From positions 806,001-870,000 of the forward strand of contig NZ_LR134384.1 of the NCBI RefSeq assembly GCF_900637655.1: DNA of 64,000 nucleotides. Direction: 5' to 3'. A program made the position numbers and the translations under genes. Under the pieces are notes generated by a model. It ran no database searches. It saw nothing but the letters and a program-made list of their open reading frames with translations, and had not been told where the DNA came from. How positions within the stretch are numbered: position 1 is the first letter of the stretch; each line of letters opens with the position of its first letter. The stretch comes from Segatella oris. Its GTDB lineage: Bacteria > Bacteroidota > Bacteroidia > Bacteroidales > Bacteroidaceae. This document shows, one piece after another, positions 37,014-46,296 of the stretch.

Positions 37014-38216
37014 ATGAATAAGACATTGTTAACCTGCGCATTATTGACCGCATCATTGACGGCAGGCGCACAGAACGGAGCCAATATCGGCATGGGTGGA
37101 AGCGAAGGCAACTACGCTTCATTAGCCGAGAAAGTGGCAAAGATAGAGAAGAAGAACGACGCTTTCAACGTGTATTTCAACTATGCAGCAAGCTTCCAGG
37201 CTGAACGAAACAGTCTCGTTGACGAGTGGCATACAGGCTTTGCCAACAAGCAGTTGCGCCTTGAAATCAAGGGTAATATCGGCGATCATCTCTTCTATCG
37301 TTTACGTCATCGACTGAATAAAACCAATGAAGCCCGCACCCAAGACAACTTCTCTAAGGCTACAGACATCATGATGGCCGGCTGGAAATTCAACGACAAA
37401 TGGAGTGTTCAAGCTGGTAAGATGTGTCAGATTTGGGGAGGCTTTGAGTTTGATGAGAACCCGATGTACATCTATCAGTACAGCGATATGGTCGACAATA
37501 TGGATAATTTCATGGCAGGCGTTGTGGTTTCTTATAAGCCTGTTCCAACCCAAGAGTTTGCCGTTGAAGTGTCGGATGCCAACAATGATAGCTTTAGCAA
37601 GGTGTATGGAGCAGGTGCCGCTTCGCAGGAAGAAAACAGCGTTCGCCCATTGACCTCATCACGAAATCCACTGACTTACATTGCAAACTGGAACGGAAGC
37701 TTTGCTGATGGCATGATCAATACGCGCTGGTCGTGGGGTATTCAGACGCAGGCTCGCCACAAATACAGCCGTATGCTTATACTTGGTCAGCAGTTGAATC
37801 TCGATAAGTTCCAGTGGTATGTAGACTACATGGGGGCATGGGATGGCTTGGACCGCCTTGGAATAGCTACATCCGATTTGGGCTTGAATGGCGGAGGTCA
37901 CAACCTTTATGCAAGCGATGTTCACTACAATAGTTTCATTACTAAAGTCAATTGGCAGTTTGCTCCACATTGGAACTTGATGCTCAAGGGTATGTATGAG
38001 ACGGCAAGTGTCAGTAAGTTGGAGCGTGGGAAGAACTATCGCAAGAGTTTCGGCTACATGAGTAGTATGGAATATTATCCACTGAAAGATCAGGATTTCC
38101 GCGTATTCTTAGCTTATGTGGGTCGCAAATACGACTTCAGTGAGAAGTCGGGACTGAAGGATTACAACACCAACCGTATTGAGTTGGGCTTCATGTATAG
38201 GATAAAGGCGTTCTAA
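37014..38216 (+). CDS. Outer-membrane porin-like beta-barrel protein
   Basis: A 400-residue protein with a signal peptide (MNKTLLTCALLTASLTAGAQ) and a barrel-like alternation of aromatic and polar residues: LRLEIKGNIGDHLFYRLRH, WSVQAGKMCQIWGGFEF, and a final strand NRIELGFMYRIKAF ending in Phe. It resembles the phosphate-selective-porin-like proteins of Bacteroidota. Beginning 3 bases after ansB, it is probably the route by which asparagine or aspartate reaches the periplasm; that specificity is inferred from context only. Confidence 0.8.
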   Translation: MNKTLLTCALLTASLTAGAQNGANIGMGGSEGNYASLAEKVAKIEKKNDAFNVYFNYAASFQAERNSLVDEWHTGFANKQLRLEIKGNIGDHLFYRLRHRLNKTNEARTQDNFSKATDIMMAGWKFNDKWSVQAGKMCQIWGGFEFDENPMYIYQYSDMVDNMDNFMAGVVVSYKPVPTQEFAVEVSDANNDSFSKVYGAGAASQEENSVRPLTSSRNPLTYIANWNGSFADGMINTRWSWGIQTQARHKYSRMLILGQQLNLDKFQWYVDYMGAWDGLDRLGIATSDLGLNGGGHNLYASDVHYNSFITKVNWQFAPHWNLMLKGMYETASVSKLERGKNYRKSFGYMSSMEYYPLKDQDFRVFLAYVGRKYDFSEKSGLKDYNTNRIELGFMYRIKAF

Positions 38217-38225
38217 ACACCTGCC

Positions 38226-38301
38226 CTCTCCCCCTCAAAAAGTCTCCCCCTGGCCCCTCCGAAAGGAGGGAGGCCGAACAAACGGAGGCTTTTTGGGGGA
38301 A
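38226..38301 (+). terminator. Long imperfect stem-loop after the porin gene
   Basis: TCCCCCTCAAAAAGTCTCC pairs with GGAGGCTTTTTGGGGGA across a loop that itself contains CCTCC-GAAA-GGAGG. It probably ends the dcuB-ansB-porin transcript, though no T-run follows. Confidence 0.45.
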
Positions 38302-38354
38302 TAAAACGAAAGAGTAAATATATTAATAATTGTGAGATTGAGACACTGTTCATT

Positions 38355-38480
38355 AAAAATAATTCCTCATTCAACATTCCACACTCCACATTAATCATTA
38401 GACTTTTGGAGACCATTCAACACTTCTCGTTCCACATTCCACATTAAGATAACTTCTCATTCACCATTCAATATTTCAAA
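38355..38480. repeat. CATTCAACATTCCACA-type simple repeats
   Basis: CATTCAACATTCCACACTCC, CATTCAACACTTC, TTCCACATTCCACATT and CATTCACCATTCAATATT follow one another upstream of aspA. Inverse counterparts occur at 4838-4872. Confidence 0.6.
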
Positions 38481-38490
38481 TTATACAATT

Positions 38491-39903
38491 ATGTCAGAAG
38501 AAAAATTCAGAATAGAGTCCGACCTTTTAGGCGAACTTAAAGTGCCGATTAACGCATATTATGGCGTACAGACACAGCGGGGTATCAATAACTATCACAT
38601 TTCACGCAAAAAGATGCGTGACTATCCCGACTATGTCGTAGCTATTGCCTATGTAAAATTAGCTGCCGTGCAGACCAATCACACGCTTGGTGTCATCAAT
38701 GACGAGATTGCCGGCGCTATCAGTCAGGCCTGTCAGGAAATCATAGATGGTAAATTCCATGAAGACTTTCCTATCGACATGATGCAGGGTGGCGCCGGAA
38801 CATCTGTCAATATGAATGCCAACGAGGTGATTGCCAACCGTGCACTCGAAATCATGGGTCATAAGAAGGGCGAGTATCAGTATTGTTATCCTAACGATCA
38901 TGTGAACTGTGGGCAGAGCACTAACGATGTTTATCCTACTTCTATCCGTCTGGCACTCATCCGTATGAACAAGAACCTTGTGGCAAGTCTCACGGGGCTG
39001 ATCAGTGCCTTGCGCTATAAAGGCGAGGAATTCAGGGATGTTCTGAAAATGGGCCGCACACAGTTGCAGGACGCTGTGCCTATGACTTCAGGCCAGGAAT
39101 TCAATGCTTATGCCAACAACCTTGAGGAGGAAATCCTCAATCTGGAGCGCAATATCAAGCTGTTGCATGAGATTAACATGGGTGGTACGGCTATTGGAAC
39201 CGGTCTGAACGCTGTTCCCGGCTTTGCAAAACTTTGTGCCGCTAATTTGAGTAAGCTCACGGGAGAACCTTTCGTGTCGGCAACCGATCTTGTCGAGGCT
39301 ACTCCTGACACAGGCGCCTATGTCAGCTTCAGCAGTGCTTTGAAACGATTAGCCGTTAAACTCTCAAAGATGTGCAACGACCTGCGCCTTATGTCATCAG
39401 GACCTCGTTGTGGTCTTAACGAAATTAATCTGCCTCCAAAAGCCCCAGGCTCTTCCATTATGCCGGGTAAAGTGAACCCTGTTATCCCGGAAGTAACCAA
39501 TCAGGTCTGCTTCAAAGTCATTGGTAATGATGCCACAGTGACATTCGCTGCCGAGGCCGGGCAGCTCCAACTCAATGTCATGGAGCCTGTAATCACCGAA
39601 TGCCTCTTCGAAAGTCTCTGGTGGTTACACAATGCTATTGATACGCTGACCGAGGAGTGTATTCTCGGTATTACGGTCAATAAGGAGCGTTGTTACGACA
39701 TGGTGAAAAACTCTATCGGTATTGTTACGGCATTGAATCCTTACATTGGCTACAAGAACAGTACGAAGGTAGCTAAGGAAGCCCTCGAAACCAATCGTTC
39801 TGTCTACGACATTGTGCTTGAGAAAGAACTTATGACAAAGGAAAAGCTTGATGAAGCACTCGATCCTAAAAACATGCTCGTGTCGCATAAGTTCATCAAA
39901 TAA
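38491..39903 (+). CDS. aspA: Aspartate ammonia-lyase
   Basis: A 470-residue enzyme of the fumarase/aspartase superfamily. It holds GQSTNDVYPTSIRLAL, the substrate-binding GRTQLQDAVPMTSGQEF, and the mobile catalytic loop GSSIMPGKVNPVIPEV. It deaminates aspartate to fumarate and ammonia in the cytosol. It stands 274 bases after the porin gene, with a hairpin and simple repeats between, so it may have its own promoter but belongs to the same pathway. It ends in a strong terminator. Confidence 0.95.
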   Translation: MSEEKFRIESDLLGELKVPINAYYGVQTQRGINNYHISRKKMRDYPDYVVAIAYVKLAAVQTNHTLGVINDEIAGAISQACQEIIDGKFHEDFPIDMMQGGAGTSVNMNANEVIANRALEIMGHKKGEYQYCYPNDHVNCGQSTNDVYPTSIRLALIRMNKNLVASLTGLISALRYKGEEFRDVLKMGRTQLQDAVPMTSGQEFNAYANNLEEEILNLERNIKLLHEINMGGTAIGTGLNAVPGFAKLCAANLSKLTGEPFVSATDLVEATPDTGAYVSFSSALKRLAVKLSKMCNDLRLMSSGPRCGLNEINLPPKAPGSSIMPGKVNPVIPEVTNQVCFKVIGNDATVTFAAEAGQLQLNVMEPVITECLFESLWWLHNAIDTLTEECILGITVNKERCYDMVKNSIGIVTALNPYIGYKNSTKVAKEALETNRSVYDIVLEKELMTKEKLDEALDPKNMLVSHKFIK

Positions 39904-39925
39904 TCAATTCTTTTTAAATCATTTG

Positions 39926-39958
39926 AGGCTGCAAGGAAATTATCCCTGCAGCCTTTTT
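39926..39958 (+). terminator. Terminator of aspA
   Basis: AGGCTGCA (39926-39933) pairs with TGCAGCCT (39947-39954), followed by five T. Confidence 0.8.
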
Positions 39959-39974
39959 GTGCTGGATTGTCGAT

Positions 39975-40130
39975 TCAGATATAATGATGTTGTCGAAAAT
40001 CAGGGTATATTATGCAAGCGAAGTCTGTCACTTCGGTTTGTAACTTGATGCAGATTACACGCCAATTTGACGCAAATTGCGTGGTAACTTGATGCGGATG
40101 GCAAGCTCATTTGACGCAAATCACAAACAA
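39975..40130. repeat. Dispersed intergenic repeat, copy 3 (partial)
   Basis: Shares AAAATCAGGGTATATTATG and TTGATGCAGATTACACG with copy 1 at 22.5-22.7 kb. It contains the hairpin CACGCCAATTTG/CAAATTGCGTG (one bulge) and two AACTTGATGC.GAT direct repeats. Confidence 0.5.
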
Positions 40131-40229
40131 GGGTGATGAGACTTTGGAAACAGCCTCATACAAGCCAAGGAACAGCGGCTTTTGGATAGTTCATGTATTA
40201 TCGATGAGAATGCCGACGACAATGCCGTT

Positions 40230-40406
40230 TTACAAGGAGAGCCAGCCATAGAGAACCATGGCCGAGCCTATCACGTAAATATTGAAGATGGCCTTGTTGA
40301 TAATCCTCGGGCACTCATTTTCGGGCACACGCTGCAATGAACGAACGGTTTTGGCAATATTGCTTGTTTGATGATATCTATCTGGAAACTCGATGATTTT
40401 CTTCAT
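40230..40406 (-). CDS. Small hypothetical protein with one membrane segment
   Basis: 58 residues from ATG 40406 (MKKIIEFPDRYHQTSNIAKT); an in-frame start at 40454 would add 16. The C-terminal part (AIFNIYVIGSAMVLYGWLSL) is hydrophobic. Nothing overlaps it on the other strand and the sequence looks protein-like, but I recognise no family and no clear promoter. It may be a degraded gene. Confidence 0.4.
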   Translation of the reverse strand: MKKIIEFPDRYHQTSNIAKTVRSLQRVPENECPRIINKAIFNIYVIGSAMVLYGWLSL

Positions 40407-40650
40407 TTGGGCTGTAATGTTAGGTTCAGTGAATGATGATTTTGCTATGAACAACGTTACTCAGAAACTATGAAATCCTTAGAATCAGCCTATTTCATAA
40501 GTGCTGCAGGCACTCCCATTTATTGTTAACAGCGCTTATTCCGCGACATTAACCAAAGATGCACAGCTCCCTATACGATGTACTTTTTCTTATTGAAAAA
40601 TTGTTTAATCTACCGAAATTTAGTATTTTTGTTATCTTTAAGATAAGACT

Positions 40651-41451
40651 ATGATAAACAAACAGGAATTTTTAGAACTGCTGGAAGAATATAAAAGATT
40701 GGAGTTTGAGAAACAGATAGATTATGAAAAAATCCATCTGTACTCAATAATAACTCATTCTACGGGCATTGAAGGTTCTACAATGACCGAGATAGACAAT
40801 CATCGACTTTTTGATGAAGGCCTGCCTGCCAAAGGTAAAAGTATCGTTGAGCAGAATATGAACCTTGACCTGAAAGCTGCCTATGAAAGAAGCATGGAGT
40901 TGGCCAAGGCACATACGCCTTTTTCTATTGGTGTGTTGAAGCATTTATCTTCATTAGTCATGCGAAGGACAGGAGCAGAAATCAGTGGTCTGGGAGGTTT
41001 CTTCGATTCCTCGCGAGGCGACTTACGTCTCCTTAATGTAACAGCTGGATCTGGCGGGAAAGCATACATGAATTACTTGAAAGTGGCACAGAGACTCAAA
41101 GAATTCTGTGAAGAAATGAATGAAAGACGGGAACTGCTGTTAAAACATCCTGATGTATATGAGCAATATCGATTGAGTTTTGACGCACATCTAAAACTCG
41201 TAACGATTCATCCATGGGCCGACGGTAATGGTAGAATGTCAAGATTGATGATGAATCATCTTCAGCATGAATTTGGTTTGCTTCCTAATAAAGTGTTGAA
41301 GGAGGATAAGAATGAATATTTTGCTGCTCTGGAAAAGTCAAGAGAGAAAGTTTCCGCCCTCCCATTCCACGACTTTATGTTTAAGGAACATGCAGAATAT
41401 CTCCAACATGAAATTGAAAACTACAAATTATCCATGGAAGAGAAAGGATAA
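40651..41451 (+). CDS. Fic-domain AMP-transferase, N-terminal self-inhibitory type
   Basis: A 266-residue Fic protein. The active-site motif IHPWADGNGRMSR begins at about residue 187, with the catalytic His, the metal-binding Asp, and the anion-hole GNGR all present. The N-terminal STGIEG at residues 37-42 matches the (S/T)xxxE(G/N) inhibitory helix, so it is a self-inhibited (class II) enzyme that needs no separate antitoxin. It would AMPylate a protein target in the cytosol. It stands alone beside insertion-sequence remnants. Confidence 0.88.
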   Translation: MINKQEFLELLEEYKRLEFEKQIDYEKIHLYSIITHSTGIEGSTMTEIDNHRLFDEGLPAKGKSIVEQNMNLDLKAAYERSMELAKAHTPFSIGVLKHLSSLVMRRTGAEISGLGGFFDSSRGDLRLLNVTAGSGGKAYMNYLKVAQRLKEFCEEMNERRELLLKHPDVYEQYRLSFDAHLKLVTIHPWADGNGRMSRLMMNHLQHEFGLLPNKVLKEDKNEYFAALEKSREKVSALPFHDFMFKEHAEYLQHEIENYKLSMEEKG

Positions 41452-41522
41452 CAGAAACTTTACTGAAATACATCATTCTTTTTTTGAAGTTTGAGCAAAA
41501 CAGTGCAGAAAGACTTTCTGAG

Positions 41523-41777
41523 CTATTCTTTTGAATGATGACACACTTTTGTTGACAGGTAAAGCTCCCAAGGGGCTGAATTGATTTGTTGAATCAGTTT
41601 TTCATTTTCTTCTTGCAACTTTATTATTTTTGCATTAGCTTCAGATGGAGCTACACTGTTTCCTCTCACCCATCCATAGCGTGGGTGATGCTTTATCTGA
41701 TAATCTAAACTTGTAGATACCTTTCCTGCTAAATCATCTGCATTTGTCCAGCTTTTATACATTCTACTTTTAACCAA
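41523..41777 (-). pseudogene. C-terminal fragment of a DUF4062-type protein
   Basis: 84 residues with KSWTNADDLAGKVSTSLDYQ, HHPRYGWVRGNSV and a coiled KIIKLQEENEKLIQQI. The W..DDLA...S / P..GWVRG pattern is what I associate with the end of the DUF4062 domain, seen in defence-related and STAND-like proteins. The main N-terminal part is absent; upstream lie an A/T tract and the IS30 element. Probably a remnant cut by the insertion. Confidence 0.5.
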
Positions 41778-41952
41778 TGATTCAAAATCAGAAAATTTAG
41801 TTCTTGCAGTTTAAATTAGTAAATGCGACAGTCTCTGGTGACAAATAGTTTACAAAGAACTATGAAAAACACCGAGGGGCTGCCCAGTGGCGGGGGCTCG
41901 CAGCTCCCGAGAGCGAAACAGAAGATTACGATTAAACATATATTAGACAAAA

Positions 41953-41970
41953 GGGAGACCACGGTCTCCC
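41953..41970 (+). other. Perfect palindrome ahead of the IS30 transposase
   Basis: GGGAGACC-AC-GGTCTCCC lies 22 bases before the transposase ATG. Such hairpins in IS leaders block read-through from outside promoters. Confidence 0.5.
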
Positions 41971-41992
41971 CAAGATTAATTAATTTTGTATT

Positions 41993-42742
41993 ATGAAGTT
42001 CCATCAATTAACCTCGGAGCAAAGATACACAATTTCTGTCTTACTCCAAAAAGAAATGTCCAAGAAAGCAATTGCAGAAGCAATAGGCGTTCACAGAAGT
42101 ACAGTATACCGTGAAATAGAGCGTAACTCCTCTGAATATACGGGTAAATACACCTATACGGTTGCCGTCAGGAGAGCAAGAAGGCGCAAGCGACGCTATC
42201 AGAGCCCTCGCAAGATGACGCCTGAGATGTGGCGGAACATCAGTAAATATCTGAGGATGGGATGGTCTGCACAGCAGATATGCGGGCGCATGAAGGCACT
42301 TGGCAGGAAGTGTGTGTCTCACACGACTATATACAAGTACATCTGGCGGGACCGTAATGCTGGTGGAGACATCTATAAGTACTGTCGTTTCCAGTTCAAA
42401 TACAGGAACCACTGGCTTAAAAGAGACAAAAAGATACTCTCGGGGAATCGGAAAAGCATAGACGAACGTCCTGCCTGTGCTGACGGAAAGCGGTTCGGAG
42501 ACTGGGAGATGGATCTGATCATCGGCCCGGGAAACTCATCGGCATTAACCATGGTGGAGAGAAGTTCCAATCTTGGGATTATCAGAAAGTTAGCAAAATA
42601 CAAGACGGCCCGGGAGGTTTCCAAGGCCGTAACAGAGGCTTTGAGACCCATAAAGGATGCCGTACATACCATAACTACAGACAACGGACCGGAGGTTATG
42701 CAGTATGAGGACATTGAAAAATCTTTAGGATGGGTAATTTAA
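41993..42742 (+). pseudogene. IS30-family transposase, truncated
   Basis: 249 residues with the helix-turn-helix KKAIAEAIGVHRSTVYREIE, a second DNA-binding part (GWSAQQICGRMKALGRKCVS), and the first two acidic residues of the DDE triad (GDWEMDLIIGPG and TTDNGPEV). The frame then departs from the family at SLGWVI and stops, so the final Glu and about 80 residues are missing. The element is inactive. Its left end lies in 41830-41990. Confidence 0.8.
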
Positions 42743-42963
42743 AGGAAACAATGAAACGAGCTTGGAAATGAACTTTCGGATTGTCGGATAAAAGAGGCGG
42801 ACGACAATATTTCCTTCTCTTATACTGGACTCATGTTATTGTAATATTGCAATAAGATTCACCACAAAACCAATGCAAACAATGATACTCCTTCATTAAA
42901 TTTTGGAAACTGAAAAACGAAAAATAAATCTCACTCTATAGCTATTATTCAATGTAATCAGTT

Positions 42964-43445
42964 TTATGACAAGATTCTTATCGGACAGTCCCTTTGGCCG
43001 CTTACAATGAAAAGTGAGGGAACCTGTGCTATGTTTTTAAGTTTATCATTCACAGTTTCTATAAAGACTCTTTTTCTGAGTAAGAGTTTGCCAGAAACGC
43101 TGATTAAAGCACCTCTCATATTACTTTTCAACTTGATGATAAGTTGTATTCCATCAATGAAAAGTCTTTGGAAGAGGTTTTTGCCGATGTATCCCTTGTC
43201 GCCAAATAGATTCTCATATATGAAATCTACAAATGCTTTGTATTCCAAAGTCTTACGAGCGTCAACATCTTCTGGTGTTATCATAAAGTTGAGAAGCTCT
43301 TCTTTCTCATTGCAAATCAAGTGCAATTTGAATTCGAAGAACTAACCCATAGAGCATTTATCTCTGTGAACTATACCCTTGAAAAACTTTATGAGTTTAT
43401 ATTCTTTGATTCTTGCAGACACGAATTCATCGAACTCACATTAAA
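42964..43445 (-). pseudogene. IS982-family transposase remnant A
   Basis: Minus strand: EFDEFVSARIKEYKLIKFFK, GIVHRDKCSMG, an in-frame stop where Trp is usual, then FKLHLICNEKEELLNFMITP, EDVDARKTLEY, LFGDKGYIGKNLFQRLF, LLLRKRVFIETVNDKLKNI. This is the DDE core and C-terminus of IS982. The N-terminus is lost and the frame is broken. The 220 bases between the IS30 remnant and this one show nothing recognisable. Confidence 0.7.
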
Positions 43446-43613
43446 AATTAGGTAACAAATCAGGAAATAGTCCAGACGATGGTCCGTGAAAGTAATCATA
43501 CCGCAGAACTATACGCGGATTCGGTTTAAGAAAGTCCTTGGAAATGTTGGTATTCTCGTTAGTTTTTTGTAACCTTATAGTTGAGAATCAAAAACTTACA
43601 AAACAACCAAGCG

Positions 43614-44558
43614 ATGATTACTAAAGACTAAATTACAGAAATTTTCTGTATTATTGATGAGTTTGACAAGAATTTAAATATCGAAATAGGCAAAGACCTA
43701 TGTTTACCTTCCTATTGGACATGGGAAACGTTGCAGAAATCGTAAAGGAAGGCTTTCTGAAGGTGAAATCATGACCATACTTGCATATTATCATTTCGGT
43801 ACATATCGTACTTTTAAGGAGTATTATCAGGACTATATCCGTAGCTGGCTCAAGAAAGAATTCCTAACTTCCATTTCCTATAATCATTTTGTAGAACTTA
43901 TGCCCCGTGTGTTCTTCAAGATGATACTATTTATGAAACTCTATGTCTTCGGAAAATGTACAGGTACAATATTCGTTGGCAGTACGATGTTTCCTGTATA
44001 TCACAATGTAAGACGATATTTTAACAAGGTCTTTGCCTGTCTTGCCAAGAGTGGGAAGGGGACCATGGGCTGGTGTCATGGATTCAAGCTGCATCTACTT
44101 TGCAATGATTCCGGTGAAGTCATAACATTCAGTCTTACAGGAGCAAACCTAGACGACAGAGATAGTAGAGTATGGACTGTATTTGCAAAGGTACTCTATG
44201 GAAAGGTATTTACTGACAGAGGGTATATCAAACAGGGGCCCCTCAAAAGTTTGTTCGATCAGGGTCTTCTACTCGTTCATGGGCTTAAAGCAAGAATGAA
44301 GAATAAACTTATACCCATGTGGGATAAGATTATGATGAGAAAAAGATATAGCATCGAATATATTAGCTCCTAAAGAATAAAGCGACACCGTACACTCACG
44401 ACACCGATTGATACATAACTTTATCATGAACTTATGTTCTGCCCCTTACTGCATATTGCTTTTATGAGAATAAGCCTAAGGTACTGCTTGTATATATGGA
44501 AAAGTCAAGGCAGTTAGAACTTTTCATACTAAACTTATCCGAACTCGCATATTGTTAG
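43614..44558 (+). pseudogene. IS982-family transposase remnant B
   Basis: Starts at ATG 43614 (MITKD, then a stop codon, then ITEIFCIIDEFDK). A frame change near 43715 leads to ATG 43771 and 200 open codons with IRSWLKKEFLTSISYNHFVE, FPVYHNVRRYF, GWCHGFKLHLLCND, FTDRGYIKQGPLKSLF and MMRKRYSIEYI. Another change near 44370 leads to CDTVHSRHRLIHNFIMNLCS and EKSRQLELF, the normal C-terminus. The whole IS982 transposase is present but interrupted at least three times. It belongs to a different subtype from remnant A. Confidence 0.75.
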
Positions 44559-45253
44559 GATGAGGTAAAGGTACAAAAAGAAAGAAAACAAAATCAGAAA
44601 TGTACGGAATTAACACTTCTAGTGGCAAAATAATATCAAGGATATTATAATATTTGATTTTTTATCTTAATTTTGCGATGAGATTAGGTGTTTTTAGAAG
44701 CTATGTAGAATAAAGAATAGGAAAGAAACTCGCTCGTTCCCATCCCGTACCCCTTTTACCCTTTATTCATTCTTATTTTGTTGATTTTCTGAAAAATACA
44801 AGTTTTTTGTTTTTTTGCGGTCATAACTTTGATAAAGGTGTAATATAACAGGATATTAATATAGTAAATCGCCTGAATAGAAGCTTATTGAAACAGACAA
44901 ATAAATCGTTTGGCATTTGGTTTTGAATATTCTGTTCTCATGTTATTTTATAAGAGATTTTTGTTGATCATTGATGAGAAAGGCAAAGGTTTATACCAAT
45001 GCGAGAGCAGAGAAGGGAATATCAAAACTTTCAGGATGTTCTATAATGATGTTTATAAGTATAGAATGTGGGAAAGCCATGCTTACACTCCCATTCAATC
45101 AGAGGATAAAGCATGGCTCTCTGGCACTACTACAACAACTATCAATCTTTTTCCTTAAAGAAGCTAAACGATACTAAGCAATCTAACCAAAGTAGAGTAG
45201 TGCCGAAGCATGTAGTTTCGTTGGATATGTTTCTGATTATACGAATGGAAACT
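44559..45253. other. Intergenic, no convincing gene
   Basis: A TAACTTTG box at about 44824-44831 points right, but the only open frames after it begin at TTG or have poor composition. This may be further remnant DNA from the insertion zone. Confidence 0.4.
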
Positions 45254-46276
45254 TTACCATTCGATGGCCTGATCCTCGTCAGGGATCTGCGTGTTCAGCT
45301 GTCGTTCTAATGTCAGCGTGCCGCTGACCGACCAGTTGAACTCTGAACCGGGTGCAGAGGTGTAGTCTACGTAATCATAACTGATGTTGTTGATGATTAC
45401 ATAGCGGTGTATTAAGTAGGGTCTTACATCATCTTTCTGTTCGATGATATGAAAAGAGGCCTGTTTGTTCACTTTCAGTTTCAGGTCGTTGTTGGTAGTG
45501 TAGAAGTCTACCGTTCCCTCCTTCTCACCGTTAAAGTGGGCCATGATCTTGTATTTGGCACGGTCGGTACGGCTCTCATCGATATCGCCGGCGTAGAAGA
45601 ATATGGTTTTGTCGTCTACCACATATCCACGGATAGTGGATTTTGCCGTAGCGTTAGCCTCGTCGCCCGTAACGAAGATTTTCATCATACTGCCCGAATA
45701 GTCGCCCGAATAGTCGTTGAAGGGGAAGATGCGCAGGAGCGCCTTGGCGTAGTTCTTGCGGGGATGAGCCGTGTAGCCATAGTCCTTACTGTTTACGACA
45801 GTAAGTGGCAGCACCCACTTGTTGCTCATGTCAATGCCGTTGAAGTTGAACTTCACATTGAGCAGTCCGACGCTTTTCCCTGACGGGATAGTCACCGTGT
45901 CGGGAACGGTGGCATAATCTTTCATGTCGGTGTACCATAGTTCAGTTCGATTTAAGAAGCGGGCTTGATTGAGGATATTCAGCGTGTCGCCGTCATGTGC
46001 TATATGCACCGTAATGTTATTGCTGTTCTGCAATGAGCCACTGACGATTACCGGCAGTTTATAAGATGAGAGACCACTGCCTTCAGTAAAAGTCTTGTCG
46101 GCATTACGGCGGCTGTAGGGCACGTAAATGTCGGTAACGCCTAATTTGCCGAGCGGTGAGCGAAAACTGATATACTGCGTATATTGCTCTTCGGTCCATT
46201 CGTCGTTACAAGCAGTAAGCGTAGCAAGTGTGCTTACTAACATTACCATATATATCGGAAGATGTTTTACTTTCAT
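45254..46276 (-). CDS. DUF1735-type surface lipoprotein (locus B)
   Basis: A 340-residue lipoprotein (MKVKHLPIYMVMLVSTLATL, then TAC with the lipid cysteine). The N-terminal Ig-like module runs YISFRSPLGKLGVTDIYVPY to WVLPLTVVNSKDYGY, and the C-terminal barrel starts YSGDYSGSMMKIFV and ends FNWSVSGTLTLERQ. It is the fourth gene of locus B, 20 bases after susD, and occupies the same slot as the 292-residue protein of locus A; the C-terminal domains are more diverged than the rest. Likely a surface ligand-binding partner. Confidence 0.75.
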   Translation of the reverse strand: MKVKHLPIYMVMLVSTLATLTACNDEWTEEQYTQYISFRSPLGKLGVTDIYVPYSRRNADKTFTEGSGLSSYKLPVIVSGSLQNSNNITVHIAHDGDTLNILNQARFLNRTELWYTDMKDYATVPDTVTIPSGKSVGLLNVKFNFNGIDMSNKWVLPLTVVNSKDYGYTAHPRKNYAKALLRIFPFNDYSGDYSGSMMKIFVTGDEANATAKSTIRGYVVDDKTIFFYAGDIDESRTDRAKYKIMAHFNGEKEGTVDFYTTNNDLKLKVNKQASFHIIEQKDDVRPYLIHRYVIINNISYDYVDYTSAPGSEFNWSVSGTLTLERQLNTQIPDEDQAIEW

Positions 46277-46296
46277 TTTTTTATAACTTAAAGGAG

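Noticed and set aside
44910..45158. 82-codon plus-strand frame after a TAnnTTTG box
   Set aside because: Begins at TTG, ends in a TTTTT threonine run, no ribosome site and no recognisable domain; lies in remnant DNA.
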